This document shows, in pieces, positions 1 to 7,483 of a stretch of 7,685 nucleotides of DNA. The stretch is from a candidate division SR1 bacterium (GTDB lineage Bacteria > Patescibacteriota > Gracilibacteria > Absconditabacterales > Absconditicoccaceae). A program made the position numbers and the translations under genes. The notes under the pieces were generated by a model, which saw nothing but the letters and a program-made list of their open reading frames with translations, made no database searches and was not told the DNA's origin. How positions within the stretch are numbered: the stretch's first letter is position 1; each line of letters starts with the position of its first letter. Where the stretch lies: NCBI GenBank assembly GCA_002746475.1, contig PDOX01000028.1, positions 1 through 7,685 of the forward strand, in the 5' to 3' direction.

Positions 1-30
1 ACCCCGACTAGTCGGGGCGGAGGGGTTTGA
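1..30. repeat. Truncated copy of GC-rich palindromic repeat
   Basis: A perfect 16-base palindrome (CCCCGACTAGTCGGGG, 2-17) runs into CGGAGGGGTTTGA. The last 16 bases, GGGCGGAGGGGTTTGA at 15-30, recur exactly at 184-199 in the same orientation. The GC-rich block stands out from the AT-rich surroundings. It looks like the end of an intergenic repeat element cut off by the window edge. It shows no coding content. Confidence 0.7.
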
Positions 31-85
31 TACAAAAAAAGTCAAAATTTTTGAAAAATCTTACCTCGCAATTCACCCCCCCTAA

Positions 86-128
86 CCCTTCCTTACACCA
101 CTAAAGCGGGTTAAATATCAAGGGAGGG
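86..128. repeat. Imperfect inverted repeat related to flanking GC-rich repeats
   Basis: CCCTTCCTT (86-94) can pair with AAGGGAGGG (120-128) over nine positions with one G-U wobble. Inside it, AACCC (84-88) could alternatively pair with GGGTT (108-112). The C-run/G-run character matches the neighbouring copies at 1-30 and 149-199, so this may be a degenerate member of the same family. A 25-base loop makes it weak as a hairpin. Confidence 0.4.
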
Positions 129-138
129 GAACCTTATC

Positions 139-166
139 AAAAAAAAAACTCCCCTGACAAGGGGAG
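139..166 (-). terminator. Intrinsic terminator for the minus-strand surface-protein gene
   Basis: Read on the minus strand, CTCCCCT (166-160), a four-base loop and AGGGGAG (155-149) form a perfect 7-bp GC-rich stem. It is followed at once by ten T residues (148-139). This is the classical Rho-independent layout. It begins 82 bases past the TAG at 248-250 that ends the long minus-strand gene. The stem is part of the repeat element at 149-199, so a repeat appears to have been co-opted as the terminator. Confidence 0.8.
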
Positions 167-199
167 GTGGACTGCTGAAAGCAGGGCGGAGGGGTTTGA
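149..199. repeat. GC-rich palindromic intergenic repeat, fuller copy
   Basis: Three parts are visible: a 7-bp hairpin CTCCCCT/AGGGGAG (149-166), a 5-bp hairpin CTGCT/AGCAG (172-184), and the 16-base tail GGGCGGAGGGGTTTGA (184-199) that is identical to 15-30. No transposase is nearby. The structure suggests a small non-autonomous palindromic repeat scattered in intergenic DNA; the genome-wide copy number cannot be seen here. Confidence 0.65.
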
Positions 200-247
200 A
201 AAATAAAGTATCAAAAAGGAATTGAAATACAGAAAGATTTATTATCT

Positions 248-1075
248 CTAATCTCTCCAAGTACATGTTTTTGATCATTCTCCCTTTTCAGAATGATTCA
301 TACTAGTATATTCACGCCATTCTTGTGTAAAACTTGTTGCTTCACACTGTGCTTTGGTATTAATAGATCCATTAGTTCCTTCTGGACAATTATTTTCCTT
401 AATTTTGTAATTATCATACCAAGTACCACTATTATGTGTATTCAAACAAGTAGTCATATCAATAATCCAATCTTTATCTTTACATTTTCTTTGGTCTACA
501 ACAGCAAAACATCATTTTGTAGATCACCCACCTCCTTCTGTATTCCATCTACTACAAAATGCAGATGCATCAACTGTCAAATATTCACCTCATCAATGTG
601 AACTATAATAAGGTATATCTAGAAAACCCATATGATCAGAAGAATTTACACCAAGTAACTTAACAAAATGAATTTTTTCTAACAAACCTGCTCCTCGATT
701 CAATTCATAAGGACTAGAATAATTTTTATCATAAAAATCTAATTTTTCTTTACTTGACAAAGTCAAAATATATTCTCAAGGGATACCTTGATATGAATAG
801 AATCTCTTTCAGTTACTTCCAGTCAAATTATTTCAACTTCATCATATTGGTCCTTCATAAAAATGATCATAATTATCTCATCAATTTTGTGTACTCCAAT
901 ACCAATATTTATCACCAATATCAATAAAATCTATCTCTGCCCCATCAAGACACCAACCATTCTTTATATGTATCCTAAATTCAAATCCCATATCCTGACA
1001 TGTTCCATCTTTCATTCCATATCCATAACACACGATTCATCTCTCACTGCTGTCCAACAAGACCAAACAAATCAT
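248..1075 (-). pseudogene. C-terminal part of the giant prepilin-like surface protein, displaced by a frameshift
   Basis: This open frame (275 codons from an ATG at 1073-1075, ending TAG at 248-250) lies one frame away from the upstream 964-4833 frame and overlaps it. Its convincing content starts near 1027 with YGYGMKDGTCQDMGFEF and runs on as a glycine-, tyrosine- and cysteine-containing extracellular sequence to the end TCTWRD. It needs about 12 in-frame TGA codons as glycine, several in tandem pairs (at 839/842, for example). The first residues from the nominal ATG (MICLVLLDSS) do not look like a genuine N-terminus, and no ribosome binding site precedes them. I therefore read it as the C-terminal end of the neighbouring gene rather than a gene of its own. 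Deleting one GT from GTGTGT (1028-1033) makes the upstream DESC run directly into YGYGM. No family is recognised for this part. An independent small gene starting at 1075 or at the ATG at 1015 is possible but less likely. Confidence 0.7.
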
Positions 1076-4000
1076 CAATCTATTGCTGAATAATCTTTCC
1101 ACCTACCTGCCTCACATCATTTTATTACCGTATTATCACAAAGCGTTCAATATGTTTTACAACTACTTCCATTCCAAACTTGATTTTCATCACACTTCGC
1201 ACTACACTGCTTCGTATCTACTCCATCACCTGAAATACAATCCCAAGCAATCTGATTTTGCCAAAGATTAGTTCCATCTAGTGGAGTACGTAAATTATTA
1301 GTTGAATCAAACTCTACTGTAGGAAGATGTCCTCCTTTACACCATCCATCCCATTCAGCAAGATCAGTATTTGGAAGATTAACCAAAGAACTCACTCCAC
1401 AAGAAAATGATTCTTTTTTCACACATCCAATAGGATTCCAATTATTATCTCTCTTTACTTCATACCCTTCTTCACAAGTCCATTCACATGGTCTATCCAT
1501 GAAAAAATCAAATGTACTAAACGTCCAAGTATGATGACCAAATCATTTAAGTATCTTAGATAATATCAGACCTTCTCAGGATTCAGGGGATAATCCAGTA
1601 CAGTCATGTATCTCTGGAACACATTGTTGAGTCACATTTGGTTTCATACCACTATCACAGTATTCATCGCTGACTACTTCGTGAGTTTCTTTATTTATAC
1701 ATTGCACAGTTCTATGCTGTTCAGCTCAATCACATGCTGACCATAATCCTGTATCCCATAGATATTCTACCTTCACACACGCTGTTGGATTAGTTTCAGC
1801 ATTTGGTTCATATCCATCTTTACAAGTCCATTCACATTCTGGAGTTGCAGACCAAGTATTTCCATTCCAAGTTACTGTAAGATCAACACCAGTATCAATA
1901 TATTCAGAATGTGCAGGTCATCATGTTTGTTCACATTTTACTGTTTTAGTATTTTTTTCACAAGAGTTTCAAGTAGATTTTTTGTGATAATTAGACTCAC
2001 ATCACCGCTGACAATGACCTAATGATGATTGAGAGGTCACAGAACCAGTAAATGACCAAGTTTTATTTGAAGTTCATGCCGTTTTCATGATCATTCCAGT
2101 AGTATTTGTAGCAGAAGGGACAGTTCCTCATTCACATCTAAATACCGTTTTATTTGCCTGACACTGCTGTGAAGTATTTCATCCATTTTTTCATGTACAT
2201 TTCCATGTCCATGGTCCATTCGCACCACCAGAAACCGATGTCGCACTACCCCATTTACATAAATCAGTAGTAGGTTTACTCGTATAATTATTGGTATGAG
2301 CATTTCCACATACTCCATTTACTACACATTTCTCTACATCAGGAGATTTACTCCATCCATTATCAGCATCACAGGTAAATCTACAGTCCCCAGGTTTTGG
2401 ATTTTCATCATAATGAGGTGTTTTTGTACTAAAAGTAGAAGTATCTTCATTCCAAATCTTTGTATATGTACCATCAGGATTCCATACTGTATGATCCCAT
2501 TTTGCTCAGGTAGCACAAGCAACTCTTTTTGTATTACGCTCACACTGTCCATCCGCATTTTTATGCTCATTACTTTTACAAACAACATTTACTTCACAAC
2601 TTGTCTTATCTTTATACATTCCACACGTCTTCAATACTACTTCCTTATTATCATTCCCCGTATATATATATTTCATCAATGCTTGGACCTTCTGTCAAGA
2701 AGCTACAACACCAGAAAAACTTTGTGTAGAATCATCAATATTTGTCCAAGTATGTCCACTATCTATACTAATCACTCTCTCTATTGGTTCATCTACAAGA
2801 CGCTGTACAGATGTATTAATTTGATTATTATATTTGTGAATAAATAATTTAGTGACATTAGTATCCGTAAAATGAAGAGAGACAAGAGCTTCCCCTCATT
2901 TTGTATTCACTCTCGTATAATTTGTAATATCAATATCAGAACACACAACCTTAGAAATACATGCTTTCTTTGTATCATCATATATTTCTCCTTCTGGACA
3001 GAGAAAGAAACATCAATTTTTTACTCCTGTTTTATCATCTTTTTGCCAAAAAAAAGTATCATCAGTAGGAGAAGAAAGCGTTTGTACAAAATTCCAGTTC
3101 CCATCCTCATCCCATGTATAAGGTACCGTAGCATCAGGACTCCAAGTTGTACAACTACCTCCAGCGTCACGTGATATACATTTTTGTTCGATTTTCGTAT
3201 TTAATTGAGTAGCATTACTAGGAAAACCAGAACAAGTTCCTGTTTTCTTTTCAGCTGTTTGCACAGTAATAATATTCTCGTTTGTCAATGCACCATCAAT
3301 TCCACAACGTTTTTTTACAGGAACAGGAGGACAAAAATCCCATAATTTCTTATTACCAATTTCAAAATAATACGTATATGTTCAAAAAGCATTTGTTTTG
3401 ACAGAAAAACTATTTCCATCAATTCCCAGAGATTGAGAACTATCCGCTTGAGTAAGATTATCCCCACTCTGCACAAGACTCAGCGTATCATACACTCCAG
3501 GGTTCCAAACAATCGAGTGTTCCACCTCAGTATTTTTTAAAGCATCTTGTGTAATATATTGAATTTTAGGTTGAATACGGACATTAGTTGGACAAATCAA
3601 CAACTGTTTTCCACAGTCTCCTTTGTAAGTACTAATTTCAGTAGTATAGATATCACTATTAAATCCAAACATATTATTAGTAGAGATAGCAAATCTCCCT
3701 GTTTCTGTCAAACCTCACCATTTACTACTATTTACGGTAGTATCAAGATCAACTTTCACATATGGAACAGCTTGAAAATCTGGATCCTGAGCAGAATATT
3801 TTGGATCTTTTGGAGTAGAAATCGTAATATTCCAGTCCCTAATATTTATATCATCACTTGTCAAATCTACCCAACCATCATCACTATCATTATCTTGTGG
3901 CAAATTAAATACTATCCCATCAACTTTTCAAACTTCCTTTCATTTACACACAAACCCTTGTGCAGCATCACACGCCCACGTATCAATCGTTCCATCATAT

Positions 4001-4833
4001 TCTCACCAATCATCACTCTTAGAATCTATCAAAGTATGATCTACTCCAGCATCAAACGCTCTTAATCTCAAAATTTGGATACCACATCTTACCTTCTTTT
4101 CACCATCATACGTTTTACAATTTCTTCTGAGCAATAACCTCTGAGTTCCATCTCTAGAAATTAAATATAATTCTTTGGTATTTTTTACATCTTCAACAGC
4201 GATCGGTCACTTACCTAAAAATTGTTCATTTCCATTATTTACTCCCTCTGTCATCATATCCCAAAATTGTCGTTTATATTGTCCAAAAGCTTGTTTTCCA
4301 GATATGTTATTATTTTCAAAACATCCATTTTTCTCATCGGTTAAATTAGATTCACGAAAAACCACAGGATACTTTCCGTTATCTCTCGATTCTTTCGAAC
4401 TACAAGTATACAATAATGGTTGCATCTCATCTCCATATCACGCTCTCCTTGTATACGCAGAATTATGATTTCCATATGCTGTGAATTTATCACAATGTCC
4501 ATTCCCTTGTCAATCTACCAAATTTGCATCCACATCCCAAGAAAAAGCATTTCCATCTGTAGCATCACACCCTACACGCGACCTATTCCAATACTCTTCA
4601 TAATCAATTGTATATTTAGAAGTTGCATAATTAATAAATTCAAAAACAGTATTGGTTTGTTCTGTCAATGCAGTCATCGCACCAATTTCTTGTTGAGATT
4701 TATTTATTGAAGTATAAAGAGAAACTAAAACTCCCCCAACAAGAGCAAACAACACAATCACAACAATCATCTCTACAAGTGTAAAAGCAGAAGCGTTTCT
4801 AGTTTTTGTAAACAATGTCTTAGGCATAAGCAT
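964..4833 (-). CDS. Giant prepilin-like, cysteine-rich surface protein (main open frame, code 25)
   Basis: In code 25 this frame has 1289 codons and closes with TAA at 964-966. The N-terminus (residues 1-37) is a type IV prepilin signal: a short basic leader, then AFTLVEMIVVIVLF, with predicted cleavage between Ala16 and Phe17 and the hallmark Glu at mature position +5 (Glu21). A pilin-like stretch follows (about 38-110), then a region with LYLISRDG (about 222) and YDGTIDTWACD (about 279-289). From about 600 on it becomes a cysteine-rich mosaic: C-x-[WF]-T-C motifs at about 817, 1000 and 1116; a module from VCGNAH to TSQQC at about 842-891 containing NGPWTWKC and GKNGG; and a thrombospondin-1-like module at about 1026-1071 (WDTGLWSAC, RTVQC, final QQC). 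About 27 in-frame TGA codons read as Gly. The last 21 residues (after Cys1268) look out of frame; the true C-terminus is probably the fragment at 248-1027, giving about 1527 residues. Ordinary prepilins are roughly 100-250 residues, so this is far larger. It is probably anchored by its N-terminal helix, or assembled on a pilus, and displays adhesive modules outside the cell. The adhesin role is inference. Start: ATG at 4833, with an alternative ATG two codons on; no clear Shine-Dalgarno. Confidence 0.85.
1026..1035 (-). other. Probable frameshift site in the giant surface-protein gene
   Basis: Upstream of here the minus-strand frame reads sensibly to DESC; downstream the sensible frame is shifted by -1 (equivalently +2). 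The junction contains a GTGTGT run (plus-strand ACACAC at 1028-1033). Dropping one GT gives DESC-YGYGM with no stop down to 248. I see no X-XXY-YYZ slippery heptamer in the roughly 75 bases before it, so programmed -1 slippage is not supported by sequence. A mutation, repeat-length variation or an assembly error would all fit. Confidence 0.65.
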
Positions 4834-4912
4834 AATAAATACAAAATAAATAAACTAAATTTTTAATATTTTTTATATTTTTCTATACATATATAATATT
4901 TTTCTATCTTAT

Positions 4913-4938
4913 ATTACATTCTCAAATTACATTCTCAA
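4913..4938. repeat. 13-bp tandem duplication spanning a stop codon
   Basis: ATTACATTCTCAA occurs twice back to back (4913-4925 and 4926-4938). On the minus strand each copy reads TTGAGAATGTAAT, so the unit carries the final codons Leu-Arg-Met and the TAA of the upstream secreted-protein gene. The duplication leaves a spare copy of the gene's end just past its real stop. Confidence 0.75.
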
Positions 4939-6051
4939 AAAAAGTGTAGTAAGTTTAACTCCCATATAATCATCCATCAAATTTTTTAATTTTTGCACCA
5001 TAACCACTTTACGCTTATTTTGTTCAGCAACATCCAATGTAAAATATCCAACTACAGCACGAGAAAATTTCGTGAGATGACGCTTTTCTCATGTAAACCA
5101 AGCAGATATATACCTCCTATTTGCTGCAAATACACCAGTGTCTCCAACCAATGCAGAACAATTATACTGATCTTTATCATAATACTTAACGACAAAATCA
5201 TTAAATTTTTCATCATTCAAATCATAATAAGGGACAGACAACACCGCAAGATATAAATCATCAAAAGCATTATCATAGTCAGAAAGGTATTGCGATTTGA
5301 TACGAGCAATTTCCTGAGCAGTTTTATTTATTCCTTGCTTTTTGACAACCATATCAAAACGTTTGGACAATATAACACGGAATTTATCTTTCAACATTGC
5401 AACCTTTCATAGCAAAGCATCCTTTGTTAAAATATTTTGAGTTTTTTTTGTTAATGTCTGTAATTCAGAAAGATCATCTTTCAATACTTGAATAGTTTTC
5501 ATCTTGCTAATCAACGGCATAATAATATCCATATTATTTTTTACATACAAAGAAAGATTATTCAAAAAATTTGTTTTATATGTACTATACTCTTGATATA
5601 TCTTTTCAGATTCTTTATCAATATCTTGTGAAACAAATTGAGAAAAATTTTTATTAATAGTAGAAATATCTCATCCTAATCCAAGATGATAACGATAAAT
5701 GTCCTGATTAAAAGCTAATAATTTACGTAACAATGTTTCTTTGATAGTTTTTACTCCATCAGAAGATTTATAATCCAATGTCAAAATTCCCAAACAATGT
5801 AGTCACATATAAGAATAGTCTTTTTCTAATGTTTGTTTTAAAAGTGTATATGCTTTATCAGCTTTTTTTTCTTGTTGCACAACTGAAGATAAAATTTTCT
5901 TATGAGCAACATCTAATTTTTTTATCATTGATTGATACTCAATATTTTCTGCAAATACGTGGTCAACAATACTAAAGTTAAAAAACAAACCCCAAAGACC
6001 CAACAAAACCAACAAAAAAGAGAAAACCAAAGTGCTTTTTTTCATCAACAT
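4927..6051 (-). CDS. Secreted, mostly helical protein of unknown function (code 25)
   Basis: The gene has 374 codons and ends with TAA at 4927-4929. The N-terminus has two lysines and a hydrophobic stretch (about residues 7-29, for example LVFSFLLVLLGLWGLFF) ending in VFA-EN near residue 34, a plausible signal peptidase I site. There is no lipobox cysteine, so it is either a secreted protein or one held by an uncleaved helix. The rest is rich in Lys, Leu, Ile, Asp and Gln with long predicted helices, for example around MIKKLDVAHKKIL, ESEKIYQEYSTYK and MKTIQVLKDDLSELQTL, which suggests coiled-coil character. Only two cysteines are seen. Four in-frame TGA codons (5089, 5407, 5671, 5803 on the plus-strand scale) read as glycine; without them it would appear as several fragments. 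I do not recognise a family. It lies 93 bases upstream of, and on the same strand as, the giant prepilin-like gene, so the two may be co-transcribed and work together at the envelope. Start: ATG at 6051 or the ATG two codons later (MKKSTLVF), which is equally good; neither has a Shine-Dalgarno. Confidence 0.8.
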
Positions 6052-6097
6052 ATAAACAAAAAAATAAAAAGATTAAACAACCATTACAAAAATAATC

Positions 6098-6103
6098 AGT
6101 ATA
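6098..6103 (-). promoter_or_regulatory. Possible -10 box for the minus-strand genes
   Basis: The minus strand reads TATACT here, 47 bases before the ATG at 6051. A weak -35-like TTACTG lies about 18 bases upstream. The region is AT-rich enough for such matches to arise by chance, so this is only a candidate. Confidence 0.25.
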
Positions 6104-6195
6104 CAAAATATGTATAGAAAACAGTAATAAAATCAAGCAAAAGCACAAAAAAAGAAAGCAAAATACTCATTTTACACTTACGATAACAAAAAAAG

Positions 6196-6204
6196 TGATA
6201 TAAT
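6196..6204 (+). promoter_or_regulatory. Extended -10 promoter for miaA
   Basis: TGATATAAT is a perfect match to the extended -10 consensus TGnTATAAT. The best -35-like hexamers (TTACGA at 6178-6183, spacer 15; CACTTA at 6175-6180, spacer 18) are poor, as is common for extended -10 promoters. Transcription would start near 6211 and leave a leader of about 118 bases before the miaA ATG. I see no riboswitch or attenuator in that leader. The rest of 6052-6328 is AT-rich with no gene seen. Confidence 0.5.
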
Positions 6205-6328
6205 ATGGTTAGAGTAATAAATAATTACTATTTTTCCTTGTTTTTTTATTACAACTTTACTATACTCTCCTCCATACTAAAATCAAAATTATTTAAACAA
6301 TAGTTTTTACTACTACGCTACAAAAGAT

Positions 6329-7309
6329 ATGCAATTCAATGAAATCAGCAACGATGCAAAAATAAAAATTCAAAATTTTATAAAAAAAAATCCAAATGGA
6401 ATCATCATCATCTGGGGGGCAACCGCAACAGGAAAGACAAGACTCTCGGTAGAACTCAGCAAAGATTTTCCAATCGAAGTTATTTCATCAGATAGTAGAC
6501 AAATTTTCAAAAAAATGGATATCGGAACCGATAAAATTCCACAAAAATATTTAGATCTCATTCCCCATCATCAGATAAATATTGTAAATCCTGACGAACA
6601 CTACACTGCCTGACAACGACAAAAAGCCACAAAACAACAGATAAAAAATATCCAATCTAGAGGAAATATTCCATGTATCGTAGGAGGAACATGACTCTAT
6701 ATCGATACTATTTACAAAAATTTCACCCTCCCAGAAAGCAAACCCAACATCTCACAGAGAAAACTACGAGAAGCAGAAGAAGAGAAAACCCCATGAATAT
6801 TACACCAAAAACTTCAAAAAATTGATCCTATCGAAGCAGAAAAGCTCCATCCCAATAGCACCAGATATATCATCAGAGCACTAGAAATCTACGAAAATAC
6901 CTGAAAACCGAAGACAGAAGTATGTAAAGAACAACCCGTTGACCAACCAATTCTCATGATAGGAATCCGAAGAGACAAAGAAACTACGAATAAACTTATC
7001 AACGCAAGAATAAAAGAAATGCTCAATTGAACAATACAAGACGGAAAAAAATGGGGACTGATAGAAGAAGTACAGTGATTACTTGACCAATGATATGATC
7101 CAAATTTACAATCTATGCAAGGCATCGGTTACAAAGAAGTTGTTGGCTATCTCCAAGGAGAATACGACAAAGAAAAAATGGAAGAACTCCTCAAGAGAAA
7201 CACCCATCACCTCGCAAAGAAACAAAGAACCCGATTTAGGAGATATATCGCTGAATGAAAAGCAAATCCTAAAAAAAATGTAGAATATCTTGTGTATGAG
7301 ATAGAGTAA
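6329..7309 (+). CDS. miaA: tRNA dimethylallyltransferase MiaA (code 25)
   Basis: MiaA transfers a dimethylallyl group from DMAPP to N6 of adenosine 37 in tRNAs that read codons beginning with U, which steadies codon-anticodon pairing. The frame has 326 codons (TAA at 7307-7309), close to the usual length of about 300-320. Visible motifs in order: P-loop GATATGKT (30-37); SDSRQIFKKMDIGT (54-67) with the presumed catalytic Asp55; PHHQINIVNPDEHYTAGQ (about 80-96), the family's substrate-binding region; VGGTGLYID (118-126); RALEIYENTGKP; MQGIGYKEVVGYL (from 263); and the C-terminal LAKKQRTRFRRY. Eight TGA codons (6611, 6692, 6794, 6902, 7028, 7076, 7091, 7256) fall in frame, and those at 6692 and 6902 replace family-conserved glycines, which identifies the genetic code. 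GGN codons number about fourteen, so TGA supplies roughly a third of the glycines. Read in the standard code, it would stop after 94 residues. Start: ATG at 6329, the first good start before the conserved core, with no strong Shine-Dalgarno. The identification is very secure. Confidence 0.96.
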
Positions 7310-7323
7310 AAAATTCGCTCCCC

Positions 7324-7434
7324 TGTCATTCCTGCGAAGACAGGAATCCATACTCACTCCCCCGTCATTCAGAGCGTAAACGAAGAATCCATACTCGCTC
7401 ACTAGATCCTTCACCCTACGGGTTCTGGATGACA
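7324..7434. repeat. Palindromic intergenic repeat element between miaA and alr
   Basis: The block is bounded by the inverted ends TGTCAT (7324-7329) and ATGACA (7429-7434). Inside are a perfect 7-bp hairpin ATTCCTG/CAGGAAT (7328-7334 and 7341-7347, loop CGAAGA) and two direct copies of GTCATTC (7325-7331, 7364-7370), each followed by GAATCCATACTC (7344-7355, 7385-7396). A further imperfect hairpin around CCC-TAC-GGG lies near 7412-7423. The richer GC content and symmetry suggest a small non-autonomous repeat. The hairpin after miaA has no T-run, so it is not an obvious terminator. The rest of 7310-7483 shows nothing else. Confidence 0.6.
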
Positions 7435-7483
7435 CCCCCTCTATCATTAATAATTAATCATTTATCACTAACCATTATTTAAA

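Noticed and set aside
1..200. CRISPR array from the repeated GC-rich units
   Set aside because: There are only two exact 16-base copies at 169-base distance, without regular spacers or cas genes.
1033..1106. Programmed -1 ribosomal frameshifting in the giant gene
   Set aside because: The overlap of the two frames contains no slippery heptamer of the X-XXY-YYZ type and no evident downstream pseudoknot; a GT indel is simpler.
4839..4926. A dedicated promoter for the giant gene in the AT-rich gap
   Set aside because: TTGAGA at 4925-4920 (minus) has only a TATTAT at a 21-base spacing; in DNA this AT-rich such matches are expected by chance, so it was not listed.
293..5256. Several plus-strand open frames of 60-180 codons opposite the long minus-strand genes
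   Set aside because: They are antisense shadows: low-complexity Ser/Ile/Thr/His translations with no motifs, while the minus strand reads as coherent modular protein in code 25.
248..6051. UGA as tryptophan (codes 4/11 variants) instead of glycine
   Set aside because: TGG is used freely for clear tryptophans (WDTGLWS, NGPWTWKC), while TGA sits at glycine positions in MiaA.
6052..6328. A small RNA gene or riboswitch in the divergent intergenic region
   Set aside because: The region is low-complexity A/T with no convincing stems, tRNA features or known leader motif.
6329..6613. miaA as a truncated 94-residue pseudogene
   Set aside because: Family motifs continue in the same frame across eight TGA codons to a proper TAA, and TGA falls on conserved glycines. 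Recoding explains this; decay would also produce TAA/TAG stops and frameshifts.
7106..7447. Minus-strand open frame of 113 codons across the end of miaA and the intergenic repeat
   Set aside because: It overlaps the conserved C-terminus of miaA, and its other half is translated palindromic repeat (SCLRRND-type), a well-known kind of false gene.
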